From: Onishia taeanensis | Lineage (GTDB): Bacteria; Pseudomonadota; Gammaproteobacteria; Pseudomonadales; Halomonadaceae | NCBI RefSeq assembly: GCF_013349955.1 | Contig: NZ_JABVXC010000014.1 | Coordinates: 1 to 63,462 of the forward strand | Reading direction: 5' to 3' | DNA: 63,462 nt | Shown: in pieces, positions 54,348-63,462 of the stretch | Layout: each line of letters begins with the position of its first letter | Numbering within the stretch: the stretch's first letter is position 1 | Translations under genes and position numbers: made by a program | Notes under the pieces: generated by a model | Database searches by the model: none | What the model was told of the DNA's origin: nothing | What the model saw: the letters and a program-made list of their open reading frames with translations, nothing else

Positions 54348-55487
54348 TTACGGTTTCATGTCCTCGAAGAACTTCTTCACGCCGTCGAAGAAGCTGGTCT
54401 TCTTCGGCGAGTGATGGTTGTTGCTGCCTTCCAGGCTGTCCTGGAACTGGCGCAACAGGTCCTTCTGGTCATCGCTGAGCTTGACCGGTGTCTCCAGCAC
54501 GACCTTGCACAACAGATCGCCTGCTGGGCCGCCGCGCACCGGCTTGACGCCCTTGCCGCGCATGCGGAACAGCTTGCCGGTCTGGGTCTCGGGCGGAATC
54601 TTCAGCTTGACCCGGCCATTCAGGGTCGGCACTTCGAGCTCACCGCCGAGGGCGGCGTCGACGAAGTTGATCGGCACTTCGCACTGCAGATCGCGCCCGT
54701 CGCGGCGGAAGATCTTGTGCGGCTTGATCGCCACCTGCACGTAGAGATCGCCGGGCGGGCCACCGTTGATGCCGGCCTCGCCTTCGGCGTTGAGGCGAAT
54801 GCGATCGCCGGTATCGACGCCCGCGGGAATCTTCACCGACAGGGTACGCGTCTCGCGCACGCGACCTTCGCCATGACATTCGTGGCACGGCACCTTGATC
54901 TGCTGGCCACTGCCGTGACAGGTCGGGCAGGTCTGCTGCACGGCGAAGAAGCCCTGCTGCATGCGCACCTGGCCGTGGCCGGCACAGGTCGGGCAGGTTT
55001 CCTTGGTGGAGCCGGGCTCGGCACCACCGCCGTCACAGCGGCCGCATTCGACGTGGCGTGGCACACGGATATCCACCGAAGTGCCGGCCACCGCATCCTC
55101 TAGATCGAGCTCGAGGTTGTAGCGCAGGTCGGAGCCGCGCTGCGGGGCGTTCGGGTGGCGTCGACCACCACCGCCGCCGAAGATGTCGCCGAACACATCG
55201 CCGAAGATATCGCTGAAGCCGCCGGCACCGGCGCCGCCGCCGAAACCACCGCCGGCCTGGCCATCGACACCGGCATGACCGAACTGGTCGTAGGCCGCAC
55301 GCTTCTCGGCGTCGCTCAGCACCTCGTAGGCCTCGGAGACCTCTTGGAACTTCTGCTGCGCACCTTCGTCATCCGGATTGCGGTCCGGGTGAAACTTCTG
55401 GGCAAGGCGTCGGTAGGCTTTCTTGACCTCTTTCTGGTCGGCCCCGCGCTCGATGCCCAGAACTTCATAGTAATCACGTTTGGACAT
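54348..55487 (-). CDS. dnaJ: chaperone protein DnaJ
   Basis: Hsp40 partner that loads substrates on DnaK and stimulates its ATPase. The 379-residue protein has a J domain with HPD ([10 protein letters not shown]), a Gly/Phe-rich segment, four CxxCxGxG zinc motifs ([32 protein letters not shown]) and the C-terminal substrate-binding region. It lies 92 nt after dnaK; a perfect 8-bp hairpin (55528-55548) sits in that gap. Confidence 0.97.
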   Translation of the reverse strand: MSKRDYYEVLGIERGADQKEVKKAYRRLAQKFHPDRNPDDEGAQQKFQEVSEAYEVLSDAEKRAAYDQFGHAGVDGQAGGGFGGGAGAGGFSDIFGDVFGDIFGGGGGRRHPNAPQRGSDLRYNLELDLEDAVAGTSVDIRVPRHVECGRCDGGGAEPGSTKETCPTCAGHGQVRMQQGFFAVQQTCPTCHGSGQQIKVPCHECHGEGRVRETRTLSVKIPAGVDTGDRIRLNAEGEAGINGGPPGDLYVQVAIKPHKIFRRDGRDLQCEVPINFVDAALGGELEVPTLNGRVKLKIPPETQTGKLFRMRGKGVKPVRGGPAGDLLCKVVLETPVKLSDDQKDLLRQFQDSLEGSNNHHSPKKTSFFDGVKKFFEDMKP

Positions 55488-55527
55488 GGGTCTGTCCGCC
55501 TCCGTAGCGACAGTGCGGAAACACCAA

Positions 55528-55548
55528 CGCGGGAGTCAGGCTCCCGCG
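55528..55548 (-). other. hairpin in the dnaK-dnaJ spacer
   Basis: A perfect 8-bp stem CGCGGGAG / CTCCCGCG with a 5-nt loop, 41 nt before the dnaJ start. No T-tract follows, so it is more likely a processing or translation-control structure than a terminator. Confidence 0.5.
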
Positions 55549-55579
55549 CTGGCGTCATCCGTCATTCAGATGTCGTGGT

Positions 55580-57505
<1,926 letters not shown>

Positions 57506-57556
57506 AGGAAATCCTCGAAAAGTCGTTGCGAAAAATCGTTGCTTTGATTCGTTACT

Positions 57557-57572
57557 CGCGGCAAACGCCGCG
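57557..57572 (-). other. hairpin in the dnaK 5' leader
   Basis: A perfect 6-bp GC stem CGCGGC / GCCGCG with a 4-nt loop, between the predicted sigma-32 start and the dnaK ribosome-binding site. Confidence 0.5.
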
Positions 57573-57584
57573 GGGTTGTCGTCT

Positions 57585-57612
57585 ATGTGGGGGCCGCTGA
57601 GATCATTTCAAG
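57585..57612 (-). promoter_or_regulatory. sigma-32 heat-shock promoter of dnaK
   Basis: On the minus strand, CTTGAAA (57612-57606), a 13-nt spacer and CCCCACAT (57592-57585), a near-perfect match to CTTGAAA-N13-CCCCATNT, about 80 nt before the dnaK ATG. Confidence 0.88.
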
Positions 57613-57711
57613 CCCTTTTTTTGACGACGTCTGCTGATTTGCTGTCAAGAACCAGTGATGTCGTGCACGGAGGGCGCACCGCGTAAGGATGCGCCCGCCC
57701 GCTACCTGCGA

Positions 57712-58305
57712 TCAGCTCGCAGCCTGGCTGACCACCACCATCGCCGGGCGCACCAGTCGACCATTGAGCAGGTAGCCCTTCTGCATCACCTCGATGACCG
57801 AGTTGGGCTCGACATCGGGCGACGGCACCATGGTCAGCGCCTCGTGGAACTGCGGGTCGAACGGCTCGCCCTGCGGGTCGACCGTCTCGACTCCAAACTT
57901 GCCCAGCACGTCCTGCTGCATCTTGAGCGTCATCGACACGCCCTCGCGATGCGCCTCGCTGGCGCCGTCTTCCATCGCCTCCAAGGCCTTCTCGAGGCTG
58001 TCGATGACCGGCAGCAGCTCCTTGACGAACTTCTCCAGCGCGAACTTGCGCGCCTTGTCGACATCCTGCTCGGCACGACGACGCACGTTCTGCGCTTCGG
58101 CCGCGGCGCGCAGCTGCTGATCCTTGGCCTCTTTGAGGTTCTCTTCGAGCTCTTCTACCTTCGCGGCCAGCACGTCGGCCTCGGCGTTGTCGACGACTTC
58201 GCTCTCGGGCTCGATGGCGGCCTCGACGGTTCCCTGAATCTCTTCCTCGAGCGTGCTTTGCTCGGTCTCGTCTTGCGGTGATGGCGTCTGAGGTTCTTTG
58301 GCCAT
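57712..58305 (-). CDS. grpE: nucleotide exchange factor GrpE
   Basis: Releases ADP from DnaK and acts as a thermosensor. The 197-residue protein has an acidic N terminus, a long coiled coil (about residues 45-95), the [17 protein letters not shown] four-helix region and a beta-wing ([18 protein letters not shown]). ATG 58305 follows AGGAGA. The gene is upstream of dnaK, separated by 206 bp that contains a second heat-shock promoter. Confidence 0.95.
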   Translation of the reverse strand: MAKEPQTPSPQDETEQSTLEEEIQGTVEAAIEPESEVVDNAEADVLAAKVEELEENLKEAKDQQLRAAAEAQNVRRRAEQDVDKARKFALEKFVKELLPVIDSLEKALEAMEDGASEAHREGVSMTLKMQQDVLGKFGVETVDPQGEPFDPQFHEALTMVPSPDVEPNSVIEVMQKGYLLNGRLVRPAMVVVSQAAS

Positions 58306-58327
58306 GAAGCATCTCCTGACGTCGAAA

Positions 58328-58344
58328 GGCGGCCAAAAGCCGCC
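58328..58344 (-). other. hairpin in the grpE 5' leader
   Basis: A perfect 6-bp stem GGCGGC / GCCGCC with a 5-nt loop, 12 nt upstream of the AGGAGA ribosome-binding site on the minus strand. Confidence 0.5.
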
Positions 58345-58387
58345 CTGGCAGCTGAATGAGTCAACTGATACGGGTGAACTCACGCCT

Positions 58388-58415
58388 ATATGGGGATGGT
58401 CACGGCGAACTCAAG
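58388..58415 (-). promoter_or_regulatory. sigma-32 heat-shock promoter of grpE
   Basis: On the minus strand, CTTGAGT (58415-58409), a 13-nt spacer and CCCCATAT (58395-58388). The spacing equals that of the dnaK promoter. Confidence 0.82.
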
Positions 58416-58444
58416 GCATGACGGGGCAGCGCTTGTACTGGTAA

Positions 58445-58480
58445 TTGAAGGGGGGCATGGACTACTGTATAAACGCACAG
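58445..58480 (+). promoter_or_regulatory. recN promoter with LexA (SOS) box
   Basis: TTGAAG (58445-58450), a 17-nt spacer and TATAAA (58468-58473). CTGTATAAACGCACAG (58465-58480) is a full CTGT-N8-ACAG LexA site covering the -10, so LexA should block it until DNA damage. Confidence 0.82.
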
Positions 58481-58530
58481 ACCATGACGCGAGACGGCGG
58501 GACATTACCCATCACGTGCGGGAGACAGCC

Positions 58531-60204
58531 ATGCTGGTGCAGCTTGCCATTCAGGACTTTGCCATTGTCGAGCGACTCGACCTGGAGCTCAGGGGCGGCA
58601 TGACCGCCATCACCGGCGAAACCGGCGCCGGCAAATCGATTCTGCTTGGCGCCCTGGGGCTTTGCCTCGGCGAGCGCGCCGATGCCGGCAGCGTGCGCCA
58701 TGGCGCCGAGCGCGCCGACCTGAGCGCCCGCTTCGATATCGCCGACCTGCCGTCTGCTCGCGACTGGCTGGACGCCCGTGAGTTGCCTGCCGACGACTGC
58801 CTGCTGCGGCGGGTCATCACCAAGGGTGGCCGCTCCAAGGCCTGGATCAACGGCCAGCCGGCGACGATTGCCGACCTCAAGGCGCTCGGCGAGCATTTGA
58901 TCGAGATTCACGGCCAGCACGCGCATCAGGCGCTATTGAACGAGGATACCCATCTGCGTCTGCTCGACGATTTTGCCGGCCATCGGCCCGCCGTGACACA
59001 GCTGGCCGAGACGTTCCGGGCCTGGCAGGCGAGCCGCAGGCAGCTCAAGCGCCTCGCCGAGGACGGCGACGAGATCCAGGCCCGCCGCCAACTGTTGCGC
59101 TATCAGGTCGAAGAGCTCGACCAGCTGGCGCTGGCCGAGGGCGAGCTCGCCGAGCTCGAGGAAGAGCAGGAGCGCCTCGCCCATGCCGAAGAGCACCTGC
59201 GCGAGAGCCAGTTCGCCAGTGAGTGTTGCGAAAATGACGAAGGCGGCGCCTTGACCCTGCTCAACCAGGCCATGAGCCACCTTTCTCCTCTGCCCGGCAG
59301 TGAAAAAGGTGCCCTGGCCGAGGCTCTCGGCATGCTCGACAGTGCGCGCATTCAGGTCGAAGAAGCGGCCCGGGAACTGGCCCGCTTCGCCGACGCCACC
59401 GAGCTCGACCCCGAGCGTCTTTCTCAGGTCGATCATCGCCTCGGCGAAGTGCACCGCATTGCCCGCAAGCATCATGTGATGCCCGAGGAAATGACCGCCC
59501 TGCATCAGCGGCTGCGCGAAGAGCTCGAGGGGCTGGATGGCGGCGAGCACGACATCGAAGCGCTCAGCGCCGAAGTCGAGGCCCTGCGCGAGCAGTGGAG
59601 AACGCAGGCCAAGAACATCAGCGAGACGCGCCGCAAGGCAGCCAAACGCTTCGGCAAGGAAGTGCAGGGCCAGTTGGCCTTTCTGGCCATGGGCAAGGCG
59701 CGCTTCGAGGTGGCCCTCGATGAGCGTACCAGCCCAGCACCGGATGGCCTCGATCGCGTACAGTTCTTGATCAGCGCCAACCCAGGGCAGCCGGCACGAG
59801 CGCTGACCAAGGTCGCCTCCGGCGGCGAACTGTCGCGCATCAGCCTCGCCATCCAGGTAGTGGCCGCCAGCCACTCAACGATTCCCACGCTGGTATTCGA
59901 TGAGGTCGACGTGGGTATCTCCGGCGCCACCGCCGAAATCGTCGGCCAGCTCCTCAAACGGCTTGGCGCCAACGGCCAGGTGATGACCGTGACACACCTG
60001 CCCCAGGTCGCCGCCCAGGCGCACCAGCACCTGCATATCGAGAAACAGGCCAAACGCGATAGCACCCAGACCCGCATGGCACTGCTCGACGAAGGAGGCC
60101 GCATCAGCGAACTGGCGCGGATGCTGGGCGGCGTCAATCTGTCCGAACGCACCCTGGCACACGCCAGGGAAATGCTCGACGCCAGCCAGCACCCGCATCA
60201 CTAG
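58531..60204 (+). CDS. recN: DNA repair protein RecN
   Basis: An SMC-like ATPase for recombinational repair of double-strand breaks. The 557-residue protein has an N-terminal Walker A (GETGAGKSILLGAL), a coiled coil in the middle, and C-terminal ABC signature (KVASGGELSRISLAIQ) with Walker B (TLVFDEVDVGISGATA). ATG 58531 follows GGGAG. It is divergent from grpE, as in many gammaproteobacteria. Confidence 0.96.
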   Translation: MLVQLAIQDFAIVERLDLELRGGMTAITGETGAGKSILLGALGLCLGERADAGSVRHGAERADLSARFDIADLPSARDWLDARELPADDCLLRRVITKGGRSKAWINGQPATIADLKALGEHLIEIHGQHAHQALLNEDTHLRLLDDFAGHRPAVTQLAETFRAWQASRRQLKRLAEDGDEIQARRQLLRYQVEELDQLALAEGELAELEEEQERLAHAEEHLRESQFASECCENDEGGALTLLNQAMSHLSPLPGSEKGALAEALGMLDSARIQVEEAARELARFADATELDPERLSQVDHRLGEVHRIARKHHVMPEEMTALHQRLREELEGLDGGEHDIEALSAEVEALREQWRTQAKNISETRRKAAKRFGKEVQGQLAFLAMGKARFEVALDERTSPAPDGLDRVQFLISANPGQPARALTKVASGGELSRISLAIQVVAASHSTIPTLVFDEVDVGISGATAEIVGQLLKRLGANGQVMTVTHLPQVAAQAHQHLHIEKQAKRDSTQTRMALLDEGGRISELARMLGGVNLSERTLAHAREMLDASQHPHH

Positions 60205-60270
60205 CACCTGAGCCCTTCCCGCAAGACCCGCTAGCAGCTCTTGCCCGCCGCCGTATAACACGCCCGGACA

Positions 60271-60304
60271 CGACAACGCCGACCCTGAGAGGTCGGCGTT
60301 GTCG
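60271..60304. terminator. bidirectional hairpin between recN and fur
   Basis: A 14-bp perfect stem CGACAACGCCGACC / GGTCGGCGTTGTCG with a 6-nt loop between the two convergent genes. The flanks are only modestly T-rich. Confidence 0.65.
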
Positions 60305-60391
60305 TAAATCGTAATATGTTGCTGGCAGACTCAGGCACGGCGAGTACGGCTCAGCAATGCCTCAGGTCAGCAAAGAGCAAGAACTAGCCCA

Positions 60392-60862
60392 TTAGGCTTT
60401 ATTCTTGGGACCGGGGGGCTTGGAATTAGGGCTTTCCTGGCGCGTGGCCTTAGAGCCCTTGGGTCGCACATAGAGCACCAGCGCATGGTCGACGAGCTCA
60501 TAGCCATGCTCATCGACGATTTCCTGCTGGCGCTGCTCGATTTGTTCATCGTAGAACTCGACGATCTCGCCGCTCTCGAGGCACACCATGTGGTCGTGGT
60601 GTTCATCATGAGACAGCTCGAAAACAGCATGCCCGCCATCGAAATTATGGCGCACCACCAGTCCGGCAGACTCGAACTGAGTCAGCACGCGATAGACGGT
60701 AGCGAGCCCGACATCTTCGCCTGCGTCCAGTAACGCCTTGTAGACGTCTTCTGCGCTCAGGTGATGTTGATCGGGGGCATTCTCGAGGATCTGCAGGATC
60801 TTGACGCGCGGCAGTGTGACCTTGAGGCCCGCCTTGCGCAGTTCATGGTTCTGGTCGGCCAT
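60392..60862 (-). CDS. fur: ferric uptake regulator Fur
   Basis: Fe(II)-dependent repressor of iron uptake genes. The 156-residue protein has the winged-helix domain (LKVTLPRVKILQIL ... SAEDVYKALLDAGEDVGLATVYRVL) and metal-site histidines (HDEHHDHMVCLESG). It lacks the usual second CxxC pair of E. coli Fur, as in Pseudomonas Fur. ATG 60862 begins MADQNHELRKAGLKVT. The iron-type ABC operon at 50361-53291 may be a target. Confidence 0.95.
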   Translation of the reverse strand: MADQNHELRKAGLKVTLPRVKILQILENAPDQHHLSAEDVYKALLDAGEDVGLATVYRVLTQFESAGLVVRHNFDGGHAVFELSHDEHHDHMVCLESGEIVEFYDEQIEQRQQEIVDEHGYELVDHALVLYVRPKGSKATRQESPNSKPPGPKNKA

Positions 60863-60934
60863 GGTTGCTCTTCGCAGTAACGTGTAGGGTCGGGTATGAT
60901 CGACCGAATCCACGATAGTGAAGAACAGGCGCAA

Positions 60935-61372
60935 ATGCAAAAGTTGATGAAAATGGTCACCCTTTCGCTGACCCTGACGCTAGTCACCGGGTGCAGCTAT
61001 CTGGGCGTTTACAAGCGCGATCTGGTTCAGGGCAACCTAGTGACTCAGGAAGCCGTCAGCCAGCTTCAGCCCGGCATGAGCCGAAGCCAGGTCAAAGAAA
61101 TCATGGGCAGTCCGCTGCTCGAGGCGCCCTTCGATGACAATGAATGGGATTACCTGTTCCGCCTCGACAAGGCTTACGGCGGTGTAGATAAGCGTCGCGT
61201 GACCCTGAACTTCGAGGACAACCGGCTGGCCAGCATGAGCATGAGCGGCGATTTCGACGAGGCGCTGGACTTCACCGCTCAGCCGGGCACGGGTCCCAAC
61301 AACATGCCCGAGACCGACTCAGCGCCGCTGCGCCCGGGCAACGCACCCACGGTGGGCACACCAATCGAATAA
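60935..61372 (+). CDS. bamE: outer-membrane assembly lipoprotein BamE
   Basis: A component of the BAM complex that inserts outer-membrane proteins. The 145-residue precursor has a lipoprotein signal (LTLTLVTGC), then the SmpA/OmlA fold with VYKRDLVQGNLVTQ, LQPGMSRSQVKEIMGSPLL and WDYLFRL. A Pro-rich tail follows. ATG 60935 is chosen so the signal peptide is of normal length. Divergent from fur with 72 bp between them, the order known in Pseudomonas (fur-omlA). Confidence 0.94.
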   Translation: MQKLMKMVTLSLTLTLVTGCSYLGVYKRDLVQGNLVTQEAVSQLQPGMSRSQVKEIMGSPLLEAPFDDNEWDYLFRLDKAYGGVDKRRVTLNFEDNRLASMSMSGDFDEALDFTAQPGTGPNNMPETDSAPLRPGNAPTVGTPIE

Positions 61373-61420
61373 CGCTGCGAAAGGGTGGGCAAATAGCGCC
61401 AGCTAAAGGCACGCCATGCT

Positions 61421-61741
61421 CTAACGGGATTTCGCTGCCTTGGCCGCGCGTGCTGCACGCGCGGCCTTGGGGTCGATCTTGAGCGGCCGATAGACCTCGA
61501 CCCGATCTCCCTCGCGCAGGGCCTGGCTATCGGGGTCACGCAGCGCCTTGCCGAAGATGCCCAGGTCCGCCGTCAGGAACTCCACTGCCGGCACATCGGG
61601 AAAGTACCGCTCAAGCTTTGCCATCGACACCGCCTGGCGGGCCGTGGTGCCAGGCGGCACGCTCATTTCGACGATCTTCTGGCGTGTCGGCAGCGCATAG
61701 GCCACTTCGACCCGGATCGGGCCGGCCTCAGTAGCGTCCAT
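61421..61741 (-). CDS. rnfH: RnfH family ubiquitin-like protein
   Basis: A small beta-grasp protein of unclear function, commonly paired with ratA. The 106-residue product has IRVEVAYALPTRQKIVEMSVPPGTTARQA and LGIFGKALRDPDSQALREGDRVEVYRPL, followed by a basic Ala-rich tail. The ATG at 61741 overlaps the ratA stop by 14 nt; 61750 is an alternative. Confidence 0.88.
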   Translation of the reverse strand: MDATEAGPIRVEVAYALPTRQKIVEMSVPPGTTARQAVSMAKLERYFPDVPAVEFLTADLGIFGKALRDPDSQALREGDRVEVYRPLKIDPKAARAARAAKAAKSR

Positions 61742-62174
61742 CGCCGCCATAGAGGTCGTTGGCGCGACGCGAAAAGGAATCGACCAGCTGACCGGCCACC
61801 TGTTGGAAGAGCTTGCCAAAGGCCATGCCCATCAAACGGTTGGCGAACTCGAACTCCATTTCCAGACTGACCTTGCAGGCCTGTTCCCCCATCGGCGTGA
61901 ACAGCCAGCGTCCACGCAGGCGACGGAATGGCCCCCGCACCAGTGACAGCTCGATGCGCTCCGGGCTGTAGAGATCATTGCGAGTCGTGAAACTCTGCTC
62001 GACGCCAGCCTTGGCAAGCGTCAGCTCACCAACCAGGTGCTCCGTATCGGACTCGATCAGGCGGGCCCGCCGACAGCCCGGCAGGAACTCCGGGTAGCGT
62101 TCGAAATCATTGACCAGGTCGAACATCGCCTGGGGGGAATGCCGCACCAGGGCGGACCGATTGACCGTTGGCAT
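61728..62174 (-). CDS. ratA: RatA family START-domain protein
   Basis: A 148-residue START/polyketide-cyclase-fold protein. In E. coli RatA is reported to block 70S association, while relatives act as coenzyme Q-binding proteins (Coq10-like), so the role is uncertain. The motifs VRHSPQAMFDLVNDFERYPEFLPGCRRARL and MEFEFANRLMGMAFGKLFQQVA are clear. It is coupled to rnfH and divergent from smpB. Confidence 0.9.
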   Translation of the reverse strand: MPTVNRSALVRHSPQAMFDLVNDFERYPEFLPGCRRARLIESDTEHLVGELTLAKAGVEQSFTTRNDLYSPERIELSLVRGPFRRLRGRWLFTPMGEQACKVSLEMEFEFANRLMGMAFGKLFQQVAGQLVDSFSRRANDLYGGDGRY

Positions 62175-62314
62175 CTACCTCTCCGCTGACTTTACAGGGG
62201 CTTGGGCGTATCATGAGCGGTTAATTCGTCAGGCCTTGAATGGTATCACGCTTCCCCCCACCTACCATCCAACGCAGTGAAGCCAACACCGAGGCATATC
62301 GAGACAGAGGTTCC

Positions 62315-62800
62315 ATGGCCAATAAAAAAGGCAAGGGCAAGGGCCCGAGCAGCAACGTCATCGCCCAGAACAAGAAGGCGCGATTCGAGTATCACATCGA
62401 TGAGACCTTCGAGGCCGGCCTGGCCCTGTCCGGCTGGGAAGTGAAGAGTCTGCGCGCGGGCAAGGCCCAGCTCACCGACACCTACATCCTGATCAAGAAC
62501 AGCGAGGCTTGGCTGCTTGGCAGTCACATCACCCCGCTCAACACCATCAGCACACACGAGCTGGCCGATCCGACGCGGACCCGCAAGCTACTGCTGCATC
62601 GCAAGGAAATCGCCAAGATCTTCTCGCGCACCCAGGACAAGGGGCACACCTGCGTGCCCCTCAAGCTCTACTGGAAGCAGAACCTGATCAAGTGCGAGCT
62701 GGCACTGGTGACGGGCAAGAAGCAGCACGACAAGCGAGCCACCGAGAAGGAGCGCGACTGGAATCGTCAGAAGGCACGCATCATGCGTGACGCCAGGTAA
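62315..62800 (+). CDS. smpB: SsrA-binding protein SmpB
   Basis: Binds tmRNA and brings it to stalled ribosomes for trans-translation. The 161-residue protein has [35 protein letters not shown], the LLLHRKEI segment, [10 protein letters not shown] and a basic C-terminal tail ([14 protein letters not shown]). ATG 62315 gives [10 protein letters not shown]. Its RNA partner ssrA is 78 nt downstream. Confidence 0.96.
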   Translation: MANKKGKGKGPSSNVIAQNKKARFEYHIDETFEAGLALSGWEVKSLRAGKAQLTDTYILIKNSEAWLLGSHITPLNTISTHELADPTRTRKLLLHRKEIAKIFSRTQDKGHTCVPLKLYWKQNLIKCELALVTGKKQHDKRATEKERDWNRQKARIMRDAR

Positions 62801-62878
62801 GGCGGCCTTCTTTTTGCGCCCGCAACACCTTGAACTGGCGTAAAGATGGCCCCACCTGTTAAACTGAAGACGTTCCAC

Positions 62879-63259
62879 GGGGGCGACATGGCTTCGACGC
62901 CGATGACAACCTCCTAGGTGCATGCCGAGAGCGTGATGTATCTCGTAAATCCAACATCACGACTAAATAGTCGCAAACGACGACAACTACGCTCAGGGCG
63001 CACTGGCAGCTTAAATAGCTGTTAGTTGTTAGCCTGGCCTAGAAGTTACGTGCCCATTCGTGACGGACGGGATAAGAGCCAAAGATAATGGGATCGCGGT
63101 TGGTAGCGTCTTCCTGCCAAGCGTTAAACCTTAGAAGAATCGCGGTACTGGATCCTGCCCGTCGGAGCCAGGCCCGTTAAATCAAAAGACGGACCTAAGC
63201 ATGTAGAGCCGAAGAGTGCGTGTCGGCGGACGCGGGTTCAATTCCCGCCGCCTCCACCA
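62879..63259 (+). ncRNA. ssrA: transfer-messenger RNA (tmRNA)
   Basis: Rescues stalled ribosomes and tags nascent chains for degradation. The 381-nt RNA starts GGGGGCGACATGG, which pairs with the 3' CGCCTCC before A-CCA, and contains a T-arm GGGTTCAATTCCC. After the TAGTC context the resume codon GCA (62973) begins a tag reading ANDDNYAQGALAA, ending TAA at 63014. The tag is longer than the E. coli ANDENYALAA. The terminator follows at 63272. The 3' end is duplicated downstream. Confidence 0.97.
62973..63014 (+). CDS. tmRNA proteolysis tag reading frame
   Basis: Thirteen sense codons (ANDDNYAQGALAA) plus TAA, translated only after ribosome transfer. The C-terminal LAA is the ClpXP/ClpAP recognition end. 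Confidence 0.95.
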   Translation, partial: ANDDNYAQGALAA

Positions 63260-63271
63260 ACACCAGAGAGA

Positions 63272-63297
63272 AGCCACCCACACCGGGTGGCTTTTTT
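63272..63297 (+). terminator. intrinsic terminator of ssrA (copy 1)
   Basis: AGCCACCC / GGGTGGCT with a 5-nt loop and six Ts. Confidence 0.95.
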
Positions 63298-63387
63298 CGT
63301 TTCCGCCGACACCCAGCACAACCACGTGTCGGCGCTCTCCACACCCCCGGGGTTCAATTCCCGCCGCCTCCACCAACACCAGAGAGA

Positions 63388-63413
63388 AGCCACCCACACC
63401 GGGTGGCTTTTTT
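63388..63413 (+). terminator. duplicated ssrA terminator (copy 2)
   Basis: An exact copy of the terminator 116 bp upstream, inside the second repeat. Confidence 0.9.
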
Positions 63414-63462
63414 CGTTTCCGCCGACACCCAGCACAACCACGTGTCGGCGCTCTCCACACCT

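Larger units (their letters stand above)
63234..63461. repeat. tandem duplication of the ssrA 3' end (att-like)
   Basis: A 112-bp segment, covering the last 26 nt of tmRNA (T-arm, 3' acceptor strand, CCA), the terminator and a following hairpin, occurs at 63234-63345 and again identically at 63350-63461, with only 4 bp between. The second copy lacks the rest of tmRNA. The 3' end of ssrA is a common integrase target, so this resembles attachment-site duplication; it also coincides with the window edge. Confidence 0.8.

Noticed and set aside
63182..63460. Minus-strand ORFs across the ssrA repeats
   Set aside because: Created by the duplicated 3' end of tmRNA and its terminators; no gene features.

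Overview
The window looks like chromosomal backbone of a moderately halophilic gammaproteobacterium, most likely Halomonas or a close Halomonadaceae relative. The reasons are high G+C, acidic protein tails, and gene order that follows the Pseudomonas/Oceanospirillales arrangement throughout. Examples are tyrS beside an rRNA promoter; pilU-pilT-yggS-proC-yggT-metX-metW; dksA-gluQ-cbrX-cbrA-cbrB-[sRNA]-pcnB-folK-panB-panC; secG-tpiA-glmM-folP-ftsH; carA-carB-greA; and fur-bamE-rnfH-ratA-smpB-ssrA. The genus is inferred from memory of these orders, not from a search.

Layout. 1-396: a leftward rRNA-type promoter with two DnaA-box-like sites. 397-10400: tyrS, anmK, the type IV pilus retraction ATPases pilU/pilT, yggS, proC, yggT, methionine entry (metX/metW) and a small Rieske protein. 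10344-14086: sfsA, an aminotransferase, dksA, gluQ. 14211-23723: the CbrX-CbrA-CbrB carbon/nitrogen control system, an untranslated sRNA gene, then pcnB-folK and panB-panC-panD. 23958-25136: acetyl-CoA acetyltransferase. 25448-42121 (mostly minus strand): the translation/transcription supercluster pnp, rpsO, truB, rbfA, infB, nusA, rimP, tRNA-fMet, tRNA-Leu, secG, tpiA, glmM, folP, ftsH, rlmE, with yhbY opposite, then greA. 42118-47677: carB, carA, dapB. 47864-54165: a short accessory stretch with a predicted lipoprotein, two EamA transporters, DUF2218 and a Fur-box-linked iron ABC transporter. 54348-60204: dnaJ, dnaK, grpE and divergent recN. 60392-63259: fur, bamE, rnfH, ratA, smpB and ssrA (tmRNA).

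The most interesting element lies at about 18994-19500, between cbrB and pcnB, where Pseudomonas carries crcZ. It has no plausible gene. It has a -24/-12 (sigma-54) promoter, seven strong AAC-repeat (Hfq/Crc-type CA) motifs, most held in loops of perfect stems, and a terminator. I read it as a CrcZ-type Hfq-titrating RNA driven by CbrB. A closely matching pair of TGTTAC/GTAACA operator halves occurs upstream of this RNA and again upstream of panB, suggesting one regulator acts at both.

The right edge carries a second, tandem copy of the ssrA 3' end with its terminator (116-bp period). This is the footprint expected of an integration site used by genomic islands, though the position at the window edge calls for caution. 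Other regulatory structure includes a terminator overlapped by a leader ORF before carA, sigma-32 promoters for grpE and dnaK, a LexA box at recN, and hairpins in the leaders of all three chaperone genes.
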